Below are positions 7,881 to 16,443 of a stretch of DNA of 31,362 nucleotides, in pieces. Made by a program: the position numbers and the translations under genes. Every line of letters starts with the position of its first letter. Position 1 is the stretch's first letter. The stretch spans positions 1-31,362 of the forward strand of contig CANBWF010000003.1 of NCBI GenBank assembly GCA_947373075.1, given 5' to 3'. The notes beneath the pieces are model-generated. The model ran no database searches. It was given only the letters and a program-made list of their open reading frames with translations, and was not told where the DNA came from. The DNA is from Actinomycetota bacterium. GTDB lineage: Bacteria; Actinomycetota; Actinomycetes; S36-B12; UBA5976.

Positions 7881-9722
7881 ATGTGTGGAATCGTTGGCTA
7901 TGTTGGAAAACAGCAAGCTAGTACGGTTGTGGTCGACGGTCTGCGTCGCCTTGAATACCGAGGATATGACTCCGCTGGCGTAGCAATTGTGGCTAATGGG
8001 GCTATTGAAACTCGCAAGAAAGCTGGCAAGCTGACCAATCTTGAGGCAGAGATTATCCAGACTCCACTTACTCCTTCACACACTGCAATCGGACATACTC
8101 GCTGGGCCACACATGGCGCACCCAATGATGTGAATGCCCATCCACATGTGAGCGAAGATGGAACAATTGCCGTTATTCACAATGGAATTATTGAGAACTT
8201 TGCCTACTTACGCGATGAACTGCTCGCATCAGGTGTAACACTTCGCAGTGAAACTGATACTGAAATTGTCGCCCATCTATTGGCAGCCCAGATGCCGGCG
8301 TCAGGCAACTTAGCTGATGCCCTGCGCGCAGTGTGCCAACGATTGACTGGAGCTTTTACTTTGGTGGCAGTCCAGGCTGATACGCCTGACTTGGTTGTGG
8401 CAGCAAGACGGAATTCACCACTTGTAGTTGGCCGCGGCAATGGTGAAAATTTCTTGGCTTCAGATGTGGCTGCATTCATCGCCCACACTCGCCAAGCAAT
8501 TGAACTTGGCCAGGATCAGATTGTCGAAATTACCCCAACAAGCATCGTAGTTACTGATTTCTTTGGTCAGCCAGTTGATGTAACTGAATATGAAGTTACT
8601 TGGGATGCATCAGCAGCTGAGAAAAATGGCTATGACTTATTCATGCTCAAGGAAATCGCGGAACAACCAAAAGCTGTTGCCGACACGCTCATTGGCCGCA
8701 TAGATACTGATGGCAAAGTGAAATTAGACGGCTTAAATCTGTCCGATGAATATTTGCAAGGTATCGACAAAATCATTATTACTGCTTGTGGCACTGCGTA
8801 TAACTCAGGATTGATTGCTAAGTATGCAATTGAGCATTGGACTCGCGTACCTTGTGAAGTCGAATTAGCCAGTGAGTTTCGTTACCGGGATCCAATCTTG
8901 GATGCAAGCACATTAGTAATCGCCATCTCGCAATCGGGTGAGACTATGGACACTTTGATGGCCATGCGTTACGCCCGTGAACAAGGTGCGAAAGTTCTAG
9001 CAATTTGTAACAGCAACGGTTCTACTATTCCGCGCGAAAGCGATTCAGTAATTTACACAATCGCTGGCCCAGAAGTTGCTGTCGCATCAACTAAGGCATT
9101 TTTAACCCAGATTGTTGCCTGCTACCTGTTTGCGATGTACTTGGCTCAGGTGCGCGGAACTGCGTATGGGCAACCGAACGAACAAATTGCGCTCGAGCTT
9201 GGCCGAATGTCAGCCAAAGTTGATTTAGTTCTTGATACTTCTGAAGGCGTGCGAGCTATTGCTAAAGAGTTCGTGAACTCGCCAAGTGTCTTATTTATTG
9301 GGCGAAGCGTTGGTTTCCCAGTGGCACTCGAAGGTGCACTGAAACTTAAAGAGTTGGCCTATATGCATGCTGAGGGTTTTGCTGCTGGCGAACTCAAGCA
9401 TGGTCCGATCGCGTTGCTCGAAGATGGCGTTCCAGTGTTCGTAATTGTTCCACCGCTTGGTGATGAATTGCACGACAAGATTGTTTCTAATATTCAAGAA
9501 GTTCGTGCTCGTGGTGCGCGCACAATCGTGTTAGCCGAAGAGGGAGACGAGTCAATCAATGAATTCGCTCATCACATTATTCGGTTACCTAAATGCCCAG
9601 CACTACTTCAGCCGTTAGTCTCTGTCGTTCCACTGCAGGTATTTGCTTGTGAGATGGCTACCGTTAAAGGCTTTGATGTTGATCAGCCAAGGAACTTGGC
9701 CAAGAGCGTTACGGTTGAGTAG
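7881..9722 (+). CDS. glmS: glutamine--fructose-6-phosphate aminotransferase (isomerizing)
   Basis: Makes glucosamine-6-phosphate from fructose-6-phosphate and glutamine, the entry point to UDP-GlcNAc. At 613 residues it has the family length. The class II glutaminase domain (about 2-220) starts MCGIVGYVG with the nucleophile Cys2 and includes GHTRWATHG and HNGIIENF. Two SIS sugar-isomerase domains follow, with SGETMDTLMAM and ELKHGPIAL. It ends LAKSVTVE, the conserved C-terminal tail that closes the active site. No Shine-Dalgarno sequence is visible; TAGACT 7 nt before the ATG suggests a leaderless start. Its last 14 bp overlap the opposite-strand NlpC/P60 gene. Confidence 0.97.
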   Translation: MCGIVGYVGKQQASTVVVDGLRRLEYRGYDSAGVAIVANGAIETRKKAGKLTNLEAEIIQTPLTPSHTAIGHTRWATHGAPNDVNAHPHVSEDGTIAVIHNGIIENFAYLRDELLASGVTLRSETDTEIVAHLLAAQMPASGNLADALRAVCQRLTGAFTLVAVQADTPDLVVAARRNSPLVVGRGNGENFLASDVAAFIAHTRQAIELGQDQIVEITPTSIVVTDFFGQPVDVTEYEVTWDASAAEKNGYDLFMLKEIAEQPKAVADTLIGRIDTDGKVKLDGLNLSDEYLQGIDKIIITACGTAYNSGLIAKYAIEHWTRVPCEVELASEFRYRDPILDASTLVIAISQSGETMDTLMAMRYAREQGAKVLAICNSNGSTIPRESDSVIYTIAGPEVAVASTKAFLTQIVACYLFAMYLAQVRGTAYGQPNEQIALELGRMSAKVDLVLDTSEGVRAIAKEFVNSPSVLFIGRSVGFPVALEGALKLKELAYMHAEGFAAGELKHGPIALLEDGVPVFVIVPPLGDELHDKIVSNIQEVRARGARTIVLAEEGDESINEFAHHIIRLPKCPALLQPLVSVVPLQVFACEMATVKGFDVDQPRNLAKSVTVE

Positions 9723-10416
9723 CAGGCGGTAGTGGCGCTTTAATGCGACCAATACCGCCGAAGTTATTGTTGTGCCACGGTGTGCTAATCGGACTAATTA
9801 CTACACCCTTACTTGGATTAGCGGCTTCAACAATTAGGCCAAAACCAATGTAAATTGCAACATGTTGTGCACCACTTTGTCCGTAGAAAATTAAATCGCC
9901 CGGCAGAGCGTCGGTCATTTCAATGTGAATCGTGGCAGAAAATTGTTGACCACTAGTGCGTGGGACTGAGATTCCAGCCGCTGCCCAAGCTCGTTGCACT
10001 AAACCGGAGCAGTCAAAACTATTCGGCCCGGTTCCGCCATGAACATAAGGTTTTCCAACTTGAAGCAATGCGTAGGCGATGGCTTTGTCAACAGATGTGC
10101 TCCGAGGCGGGGGATCGACCGTAATCTTTGGCAAAATGATTCGCTTGGGCGTGGCTTTTGGTTTCGGGCTTGGAGAGGCGGAAGCGGATTTGGTCGGACT
10201 CGTGCTTGCCTTAGGAGTGGCACTAGCCCGACTGGTAATCGATGGTTTTGCCGTTGTACTCGGTTTCGCCGAGACTGTGGGTTTTGCCGTTGTACTGGGT
10301 TTTGCCGACACTGAGGGTTTTGGCGTGGGGCTACCTGCGGCGCCAGCAGGATTTGGGTCGATCACAGAAATCAGCAAGCCCAGCGCAAGGCATGCGCCTT
10401 TGAGCGTGTGATTCAT
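9709..10416 (-). CDS. secreted NlpC/P60 peptidoglycan endopeptidase
   Basis: Predicted exported cysteine peptidase that cleaves stem peptides of peptidoglycan. The 235 residues comprise a signal peptide (about 1-27, ending PAGAAG), a Pro/Ser/Thr/Lys/Ala-rich linker (about 28-92) and an NlpC/P60 domain (about 105-228). The catalytic Cys136 is in the DCSG motif, His185 in HVAIYIG and Glu197 twelve residues later; this Cys-His-Glu spacing matches mycobacterial RipA. The linker includes a 36-bp tandem repeat. The gene is convergent with glmS and overlaps it. The linker probably spans the cell wall. Confidence 0.9.
   Translation of the reverse strand: MNHTLKGACLALGLLISVIDPNPAGAAGSPTPKPSVSAKPSTTAKPTVSAKPSTTAKPSITSRASATPKASTSPTKSASASPSPKPKATPKRIILPKITVDPPPRSTSVDKAIAYALLQVGKPYVHGGTGPNSFDCSGLVQRAWAAAGISVPRTSGQQFSATIHIEMTDALPGDLIFYGQSGAQHVAIYIGFGLIVEAANPSKGVVISPISTPWHNNNFGGIGRIKAPLPPATQP
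10244..10315 (-). repeat. 36-bp tandem repeat in the NlpC/P60 linker
   Basis: The 17-mer GGTTTTGCCGTTGTACT occurs at 10244 and again at 10280 on the plus strand, a 36-bp period. It encodes the 12-residue linker units SAKPSTTAKPTV and SAKPSTTAKPSI. Repeat-copy number may vary between strains. Confidence 0.8.
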
Positions 10417-10510
10417 GATGGACTACTTTCAGTTGGGGAAGGCAAATGCCAGTAGACCTCTCCACTTTATCCAAGGAAATCTGCCTAGTTATTGGCATTT
10501 TGAATGTGTC

Positions 10511-10528
10511 GGGGCACTTATTTGCCCC
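10511..10528. promoter_or_regulatory. inverted repeat between NlpC/P60 and acpS genes
   Basis: GGGGCA, a 6-nt spacer, then TGCCCC. It lies in the 150-bp divergent spacer between the secreted peptidase gene and acpS. No T-run follows on either strand, so it is more likely an operator or leader hairpin than a terminator. The regulator is unknown. Confidence 0.35.
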
Positions 10529-10566
10529 AAATTGGAAAAACCCCGTAAACAGGGCAAAGTTAAGTT

Positions 10567-10938
10567 ATGGCAATTGTGGGCATCGGAGTAGATGTGGTGG
10601 ATTTGGCTCGTTTTGAGCAAGTTCTAAGCCGTACTCCAGGCATTGTCGATCGGATGTTCACCAAAGCTGAGCAGACCAGCGCACAAGGCCACCAACTGCC
10701 ACTTATGTCGCTAGCAGGACGATTCGCAGTTAAAGAGGCAGTAGCTAAAGCGGTCGGGGCTCCGGCTGGCATGGAATTTCATGATTGCGAAGTTAGCAAC
10801 GGCGGAGCGCCAAAACTAACAATCGTGGGCACAGTAAAAGCAGTTGCTGATGAACTTGGTGTAACCAATTGGCATGTATCGCTAAGTCATGATGGTCCAG
10901 TTGCTATCGCATACGTAATTGCCGAAAGCCGTCCGTAA
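10567..10938 (+). CDS. acpS: holo-[acyl-carrier-protein] synthase
   Basis: Transfers 4'-phosphopantetheine from CoA to a serine of acyl-carrier protein, activating fatty-acid synthesis. The 123-residue protein has the AcpS motifs GIGVDVVDLARFE (metal-binding Asp9) and GRFAVKEAVAKA (Glu57), and ends SLSHDGPVAIAYVIA. Size and motifs fit group I AcpS. It lies upstream of alr, as in many actinobacteria. Start ATG at 10567; an AGGG sits 12 nt before it, so the start signal is weak. Confidence 0.95.
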   Translation: MAIVGIGVDVVDLARFEQVLSRTPGIVDRMFTKAEQTSAQGHQLPLMSLAGRFAVKEAVAKAVGAPAGMEFHDCEVSNGGAPKLTIVGTVKAVADELGVTNWHVSLSHDGPVAIAYVIAESRP

Positions 10939-10974
10939 ACAACTTAGTTTCAATTAGTAAGCGAGAATAGAACA

Positions 10975-12105
10975 ATGACAACACCACACGCTCGGGCTGT
11001 GATCGATTTAGGCGCATTGGCAAGCAATGTTGACTTCATTAACCAGCAAACCGGCGACGCTGCTGTGCTGGCTGTTGTGAAAGCTGATGCTTACGGACAC
11101 GGATTAATTCCAAGCGCCAAAGCAGCAGTTGCTGGCGGTGCTTCTTGGTTAGGGACTGCACTTTTTCAAGAGGCATTGACTCTTCGTGCAGCGGGAATTG
11201 AAACTCGAATCTTAACTTGGCTTGGCACAGTTGATGATCAGTTTGCCGAATGTATTGCTGCTGATATTGATTTGGGCGTAAGTCACCGCGAAGCATTATT
11301 GGCTATTGTGCAGGAAGCGCGAAGGCTTGGTAAACGCGCACGAGTTCATTTAAAGATTGATACTGGGTTAAGTCGCAATGGCGTAACTTTAGACGACCTT
11401 GATCAGTTGGTAGCAATAGCAAACAGTGAATCTGATGCAGTTAATGTGGTTGGAGCGATGTCGCATTTTGCTTATGCAGATGAGCCGAAGCATCCGACGA
11501 TTGCTGCGCAAATTGATGTTTTCAATCAGGCTCTCGCGCTTATTGAAGCAGCTGGAATTGATCTTGAAGTTAAGCATTTAGCTAATTCGGCAGCCACACT
11601 TACTTTGCCTGAAGTTCATTTCAATCTTGTGCGACCCGGCATCGCAATTTACGGCATTACACCCGGACTCGCTCTTGGAACGGCTGCTGAATTGGGCTTG
11701 AAGCCAGTAATGAGTTTGCATGCATCTGTTGCCTTAACCAAGACTGTCCCAGCGGGCAGTGGAATTTCTTACGGCCATACTTACCATACAAAATCACAAG
11801 CAAATCTTGCCCTGATTCCAGCTGGTTATTCTGACGGTGTTCCACGCAGCGCCAGCAACAAAGGCCCAGTGCTATTAGGCGGTAAGACTTATCAAATTGC
11901 TGGACGTGTGTGTATGGATCAGTTCGTTCTTGATGTTGGCGATGCCGAGGTAAGAATTGGCGACAATGCTGTTTTATTTGGCGATCCACAACGCGGCGAA
12001 CCAAGTGTTGAAGATTGGGCAATCGCTGCAGACACAATTGGGTATGAGATTGTTACCAGAATTGGTCCTCGGGTTGATCGCCACTACATAAATATTCCGA
12101 GCTAG
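10975..12105 (+). CDS. alr: alanine racemase
   Basis: PLP enzyme that interconverts L- and D-alanine and supplies D-Ala for peptidoglycan. The 376-residue protein has the PLP lysine Lys36 in AVVKADAYGHG and the second catalytic base Tyr266 in GSGISYGHTY. LKIDTGLSRNG and GRVCMDQF complete the fold-type III pattern. The start is ATG 10975, 36 bp after acpS. tsaE starts 2 bp after its stop, so alr leads into the t6A cluster. Confidence 0.96.
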   Translation: MTTPHARAVIDLGALASNVDFINQQTGDAAVLAVVKADAYGHGLIPSAKAAVAGGASWLGTALFQEALTLRAAGIETRILTWLGTVDDQFAECIAADIDLGVSHREALLAIVQEARRLGKRARVHLKIDTGLSRNGVTLDDLDQLVAIANSESDAVNVVGAMSHFAYADEPKHPTIAAQIDVFNQALALIEAAGIDLEVKHLANSAATLTLPEVHFNLVRPGIAIYGITPGLALGTAAELGLKPVMSLHASVALTKTVPAGSGISYGHTYHTKSQANLALIPAGYSDGVPRSASNKGPVLLGGKTYQIAGRVCMDQFVLDVGDAEVRIGDNAVLFGDPQRGEPSVEDWAIAADTIGYEIVTRIGPRVDRHYINIPS

Positions 12106-12107
12106 CT

Positions 12108-12590
12108 ATGACTGAAGTAGTAGTCGTTGATGCAACACAGATGCGAAACTTGGGAGAGCAGGTTGCACGCCAGCTTATTGATGGCGACGTTGTTGTACTA
12201 ACTGGACTGCTTGGTGCTGGAAAAACTACTTTTTCGCAAGGCGTTGGGACCGGTCTTGGAATTGAAGATCAAATTGCCAGTCCAACTTTTGTTGTAGCAA
12301 GAACTCACGAACCGGGGATATGCAATCTTGGGCTTATGCATGTTGATGCATATCGACTTCACAGTGCTGACGATTTGATTGACCTTGATATTGATTCAGA
12401 TTCACCGCACATCACTCTTATCGAGTGGGGCGAAAGTTTTGTCCAGAAAGTAACGGACAGTTGGCTAACAGTCGCTATTGATCGAGGCAATCTTGGCGAT
12501 GCGGATGCTCCTGAGGCTGGGGAGCGTCGCGTAACTTTGGTCACGCAAGGACCTAGATGGCAAGATCGCGTCCTCGAGGTGAAGTTATGA
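12108..12590 (+). CDS. tsaE: tRNA t6A biosynthesis ATPase TsaE
   Basis: Small ATPase that, with TsaB and TsaD, drives formation of N6-threonylcarbamoyladenosine at A37 of ANN-decoding tRNAs. The 160-residue protein has Walker A GLLGAGKTT at 33-41 and the ASPTFVVARTHE and LIEWGESF motifs typical of the family. The start is 2 bp after alr. Its TGA overlaps the ATG of tsaB (ATGA), showing translational coupling. The order tsaE-tsaB-rimI-tsaD is standard in actinobacteria. Confidence 0.95.
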   Translation: MTEVVVVDATQMRNLGEQVARQLIDGDVVVLTGLLGAGKTTFSQGVGTGLGIEDQIASPTFVVARTHEPGICNLGLMHVDAYRLHSADDLIDLDIDSDSPHITLIEWGESFVQKVTDSWLTVAIDRGNLGDADAPEAGERRVTLVTQGPRWQDRVLEVKL

Positions 12591-13204
12591 TTTTGGCGAT
12601 AGACACCTCAGTAGGCATTTCAGTTGCAGTGCATGACGGTACTGAAACAGTTAGTGAAATCTCAAGCAGTCAACATGGACTGCAAGGAGAACTTACCGCG
12701 CAGTACATGCAAAATGCATTACAAGCAGCTAATTGTTCAGCGCGAGAAGTGACTTGCGTTGTAGTTGGTGTTGGTCCAGGTCCGTTCACGGGTCTAAGAG
12801 TGGGGATAACGTCAGCCTTAACTTTTGCGCACGCATTGCAAATCCCAGTTCATGGAATCTGCTCTCTAGATGCAATTGGTTTTACCAGCCAGAACGAATG
12901 TATTGCAATTACTGATGCCCGACGCAAAGAACTCTATTGGGCTAAGTACCGAAACGGTCTGCGAGTAAGCGAGCCAGCGGTCAATACGCCGCAGGAAATA
13001 TGTGCGCTTAATCCAAATGCCGAATTCATTGGGCCGGCCGCTACGCTGTATCCCGAATTTATTGTTGGAGAACCAGTTGAACTTCAGGCAGGCAACTTGG
13101 CAGACCTGTTTGCACGGGGATTAGCACGATTACTGCCAATCACGCCGATGTATCTGCGCAAACCAGATGCAGTGCCACCGACCGAACGCAAGCAGGTGAT
13201 CTAG
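12587..13204 (+). CDS. tsaB: tRNA t6A biosynthesis protein TsaB
   Basis: Inactive ASKHA-fold partner that dimerises with TsaD in the t6A complex. The 205-residue protein begins MILAIDTSVGISVAVHDG and has the conserved VGVGPGPFTGLRVG block near residues 62-75. The ATG at 12587 is chosen because it overlaps the tsaE stop as ATGA and gives the family N-terminus; the frame stays open 30 bp further upstream but that extension has no homology sense. Its stop codon shares one base with the rimI GTG. Confidence 0.93.
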   Translation: MILAIDTSVGISVAVHDGTETVSEISSSQHGLQGELTAQYMQNALQAANCSAREVTCVVVGVGPGPFTGLRVGITSALTFAHALQIPVHGICSLDAIGFTSQNECIAITDARRKELYWAKYRNGLRVSEPAVNTPQEICALNPNAEFIGPAATLYPEFIVGEPVELQAGNLADLFARGLARLLPITPMYLRKPDAVPPTERKQVI

Positions 13205-13659
13205 TGACGCTTGAACTTGTTGCTATGCAGGCAACTGATGTGCCAGAAGTAAAAGCTTTAGAGGATGTACTTTTCCCGGTCGATGCCTGGACGCACGAAA
13301 TGTTCCACAATGAACTCGCTGAAGTTGGCATCTCTCGAGAAGTAATGGTGGCTCGTCTAGCCGGACAAATTGTTGGCTACGTATCATTCCGATTTGTCGG
13401 CGATGAAGGTGATGTAGTCACAATCGCTGTTGATGCATCAGTACAAAAACAAGGCGTTGGCACCTTAATGATGGATTGGCTGGAAACAACAGCAAAAGTT
13501 CGCGGTGTTACAAATCTTTTTCTTGAAGTTCGAAGTGACAACATTCCTGCAATTGCAATGTATCTTGCTCGAGACTTTGAACGCATTGATCTGCGCAGGA
13601 ATTATTACGACACAGGGGTAGACGCCTATGTGATGCGCAAGAGGCTGAACCATGTCTGA
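13204..13659 (+). CDS. rimI: RimI-type ribosomal/protein N-acetyltransferase
   Basis: GNAT-fold enzyme of the RimI family, which acetylates the N-terminus of ribosomal protein bS18 in E. coli and may have wider targets elsewhere. The 151-residue protein carries the acetyl-CoA loop QKQGVGT at 81-87 and the LFLEVRSDNIPAIAMYL block, followed by Y-Y (RNYYDTGVDAYVM). The GTG start shares one base with the tsaB stop, and its end overlaps the tsaD ATG by 8 bp. Its place inside the t6A cluster supports the name; the substrate itself is inferred. Confidence 0.9.
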   Translation: MTLELVAMQATDVPEVKALEDVLFPVDAWTHEMFHNELAEVGISREVMVARLAGQIVGYVSFRFVGDEGDVVTIAVDASVQKQGVGTLMMDWLETTAKVRGVTNLFLEVRSDNIPAIAMYLARDFERIDLRRNYYDTGVDAYVMRKRLNHV

Positions 13660-14698
13660 ACCATTAGTGCTTGGCATCGAAACTTCCTGTGATGAAACTG
13701 GTGTTGGTATTGTGCGTGGCACCACGCTACTTGCGGACGAAATCGCTTCGAGTGTTGAGCAGCATGCTCGTTTTGGCGGAGTAGTTCCTGAGGTAGCTAG
13801 TAGGGCACACCTTGAAGCAATGGTTCCTGCACTGGAACGTGCTTGCGCGACTGCTGGCATCAAACTCGATGATGTCGACGCCTTGGCTGTTACGGCTGGC
13901 CCAGGATTAGCTGGCGCTTTACTTGTTGGTGTTGCCGCAGCTAAGTCACTTGCAGTTGCATTAGGTAAACCAATTTATGGGGTTAATCATTTGGCGGCAC
14001 ATGTCTGTGTGGACCAACTTGAACATGGGCAACTCGACGAACCAAGTATTGCGCTTCTCGTTTCCGGCGGACATTCCTCGTTGTTGCTAGTCCCAGACAT
14101 TACAAATGAAGTTGTGCAGTTGGGCCAAACAATTGACGATGCTGCCGGTGAGGCATTCGATAAAGTTGCTCGGGTTCTTGGTTTGCCATTTCCAGGTGGG
14201 CCATACATTGATCAAGCAGCTCAGGATGGAAACCCACTGGCCATTGATTTTCCGCGCGGTCTAACTAACCCTAAGGACTTAGAAAAGCATCGGTTTGATG
14301 TTTCGTTCTCTGGGTTAAAAACAGCGGTTGCGCGTTGGGTTGAGCGAGAACAAGCCACAGGAAACAAGGTGATTGTTAACGATGTGGCTGCTTCGTTCCA
14401 AGAAGCAGTTGTTGATGTCTTACTCCGCAAAGCTATTGATGCCTGCTTAAGCAATGATGTGAATACTTTAGTAATTGGTGGCGGGGTAGCCGCTAATAGC
14501 CGATTACGCACTGTAGCTTCGCAGCGTTGCGCCGAACATAAAATCAACTTGCGTATCCCTAGCCCAAAACTGTGCACTGATAATGGTGCGATGGTTGCGG
14601 CACTTGGTAGTGAGTTGGTGCGACGTGGACGTAACCCGTCGTCCTTAGATTTTCCAGCAAGTTCAGCAATGTCAATTAAATTGCCGGTAGCACACTAG
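13652..14698 (+). CDS. tsaD: tRNA N6-adenosine threonylcarbamoyltransferase TsaD
   Basis: Catalytic subunit that moves the threonylcarbamoyl group onto A37 of tRNA. The 348-residue protein starts with LGIETSCDETGVGI and contains the metal-binding pair His113 and His117 in HLAAH. It also has the glycine-rich LLVSGGHSSL and VIGGGVAANSRLR blocks and an SPKLCTDNGAM motif near the end with the conserved Asp. It is full length for the family. The stop is directly next to the stop of the opposite-strand methyltransferase, so no spacer is left for a conventional terminator. Confidence 0.97.
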   Translation: MSEPLVLGIETSCDETGVGIVRGTTLLADEIASSVEQHARFGGVVPEVASRAHLEAMVPALERACATAGIKLDDVDALAVTAGPGLAGALLVGVAAAKSLAVALGKPIYGVNHLAAHVCVDQLEHGQLDEPSIALLVSGGHSSLLLVPDITNEVVQLGQTIDDAAGEAFDKVARVLGLPFPGGPYIDQAAQDGNPLAIDFPRGLTNPKDLEKHRFDVSFSGLKTAVARWVEREQATGNKVIVNDVAASFQEAVVDVLLRKAIDACLSNDVNTLVIGGGVAANSRLRTVASQRCAEHKINLRIPSPKLCTDNGAMVAALGSELVRRGRNPSSLDFPASSAMSIKLPVAH

Positions 14699-15910
14699 TT
14701 ATTGGCCAGTTAATCGGCGACAGATTAACGCTTTGTTTCCGGAGTCATCGCGATAAAGTGCCACAACTAATTCGGGAGCACTTCGCAGCAATTTTGGCGA
14801 AATTTGCTTTCGCATTTTTTCCACATCTATTTGTATGCCGCGGGTAGTTATCGTGATTGCACTTGCCGGAATTTCACGAATCGCTTGCGCAATGGATTTT
14901 GGTTCTGCCTTTGTCCGATCAAGGATTTGATAGACATCAGCCGACCGCGGCAGGTCTTTACCCATTTGTTCAATCAACTTGGCTTCATCACTGGTAATCC
15001 AGCCAATGTGTTGGTTAACTAGGCCACCGCCTACCGCATTGCTAATCGCTGCGATAGCGCCAGCTCGCGTTATTGCACTGTTGGGAACTAAAAGATACTC
15101 CCCGTCAGCTTTCAGCGCAGCTGTTCCAGAGTCTGCAAAAGTGGCTAACGCTCCGTCCTGCAGTAAAACCGCAGTTCGCAAGCCTGAACCATTGCTTTGG
15201 GTCATTGCCTCGACTAGATCACCTTGATCGCTAATCCAGGTCGTATCCCAGTCGCTTATATATTTGTCTTCAATGCCTGGAGCAACCTTGCAGAGCACCT
15301 GTTTGTGTACTGCAATTGAATTTATGAAACCCCATGAAGGTGACCAGTTTTCTGGATTGAAAATTCTTTGTGTCGAGCCGTCAATCTTTCTGGCCGATTC
15401 AGGATCGCGTCGCATCGGATCAACAAAGACCAAATCAAACCCAGAAATGTCGGCTGTAGTCGAATCTGCTGTTTCTACAGTGACAGTTGTCTCGCGCAAG
15501 TTGTATCGGGCAAGGTCCGCAACAAGCTGATCGCGCTCGATTGCATGCACACTCAAGCCAGCCTGTGCCATTGCTAAGGCATCGAATCCTAGGCCGCAGG
15601 TTAAATCTAAGACTTTGGCTGATTGGCCAAACTTTTCAATAATCATTTTGGCCCGCCACTTGGCAACGGCCGGTCTGGTGGCTTGGTTTATTCCATCTTC
15701 AGTAAGCAGAAAATCTGAAGTGTCCATGTCCCAGCGGATACTTAGTTTGTTGCGTAACACACTCTGGGTGATTGCTTGTGAAATCTCAGCTGGTGATGCT
15801 TCGGTAAATTCTTTGCGCATTTTTGAATTTGCTTCGAGCGGGTCTACAAACTTTTGTGCGAATTTAATTGCGGACTGACCGAGCTCGCTAGTTAACCAAG
15901 TAATTTCCAC
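14699..15910 (-). CDS. class I SAM-dependent methyltransferase with THUMP-like C-terminus
   Basis: A 403-residue Rossmann-fold methyltransferase. Motif I is VLDLTCGLGFD at 100-110, the acidic residue of motif II is Glu125 in AIERD, and the catalytic-region motif is VFVDPMRRD with Asp164-Pro-Met-Arg-Arg. The C-terminal 80-100 residues (ISPKLLRSAPELVVALYRDD) fit the THUMP-like domain of an actinobacterial family whose target is probably RNA; the substrate is not known. It is tail-to-tail with tsaD with no gap and lies 7 bp downstream of the DUF2505 gene, with which it probably forms an operon. Confidence 0.85.
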   Translation of the reverse strand: MEITWLTSELGQSAIKFAQKFVDPLEANSKMRKEFTEASPAEISQAITQSVLRNKLSIRWDMDTSDFLLTEDGINQATRPAVAKWRAKMIIEKFGQSAKVLDLTCGLGFDALAMAQAGLSVHAIERDQLVADLARYNLRETTVTVETADSTTADISGFDLVFVDPMRRDPESARKIDGSTQRIFNPENWSPSWGFINSIAVHKQVLCKVAPGIEDKYISDWDTTWISDQGDLVEAMTQSNGSGLRTAVLLQDGALATFADSGTAALKADGEYLLVPNSAITRAGAIAAISNAVGGGLVNQHIGWITSDEAKLIEQMGKDLPRSADVYQILDRTKAEPKSIAQAIREIPASAITITTRGIQIDVEKMRKQISPKLLRSAPELVVALYRDDSGNKALICRRLTGQ

Positions 15911-15917
15911 AGAGGAC

Positions 15918-16406
15918 CTACTTGTGGCTACTTAGCCACTGCAAGCCAATTGCCTGCTCATCAGCGATTACTGCACTGAAATGTTCTCGAATGAAATTTT
16001 CTGCCATGCCGCCAAATAGGGGAATGCTAACTACAACTTCGGCATCAATATTTAATCGGCTCCCGTTTTCAGTATCTGAAAGAAGCAACGTCCCAGCTAG
16101 CCGAATTGGTTTGCCTTCGATCGATATTTTCAATTCGCCATGAAATACAGTCGCCTGATCAAGTTTCCAGCGCTGTTCTTCTTTAATCATTAAATCCGAA
16201 CCAAGAAATTTTTGATAGGTATCCGGTATTTCATCAAGACTTCGCTCAACACAAATAATGGATTCAGACGGTAATTCAGAAACTTCAAAAGTGCCCTGTT
16301 CAGATTGCGCACATTTCATCTTTAAGTATGAAGAGTCGCTGAACATGGCAAAGACTGTCGCAGCCTTGGCTGGGAAGTCCACAGTTGCACTAAGTTTTGT
16401 TGCCAC
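15918..16406 (-). CDS. DUF2505 family protein (SRPBCC/START-like fold)
   Basis: A 162-residue cytoplasmic protein starting MATKLSATVDFPAKAATVFAM. The pattern resembles the actinobacterial DUF2505 family, related to START/SRPBCC ligand-binding folds: an N-terminal beta strand, a helix after FPA, then antiparallel strands ending in a long C-terminal helix. No catalytic residues are recognisable. The GTG start gives the family N-terminus; an ATG two bases upstream is out of frame. It is divergent from dedA with only 37 bp between the starts. Function unknown. Confidence 0.7.
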   Translation of the reverse strand: MATKLSATVDFPAKAATVFAMFSDSSYLKMKCAQSEQGTFEVSELPSESIICVERSLDEIPDTYQKFLGSDLMIKEEQRWKLDQATVFHGELKISIEGKPIRLAGTLLLSDTENGSRLNIDAEVVVSIPLFGGMAENFIREHFSAVIADEQAIGLQWLSSHK

Positions 16407-16431
16407 ATAACCATCATGCCTGACCTATCGC

Positions 16432-16437
16432 TAGGCT
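16432..16437 (+). promoter_or_regulatory. candidate -10 box for leaderless dedA transcript
   Basis: TAGGCT ends 6 nt before the GTG of the DedA gene. On the other strand CATGAT (plus-strand 16413-16418) sits 6 nt before the DUF2505 GTG. Both transcripts could be leaderless and the two promoters would interlock within 37 bp. Confidence 0.35.
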
Positions 16438-16443
16438 AAACAT

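Noticed and set aside
10417..10566. c-di-AMP riboswitch upstream of the NlpC/P60 gene
   Set aside because: No conserved riboswitch blocks recognisable on the minus strand; only a short inverted repeat is present.
12557..12586. Upstream start of tsaB giving a 10-residue extension
   Set aside because: The ATG at 12587 overlaps the tsaE stop as ATGA and gives the standard TsaB N-terminus.
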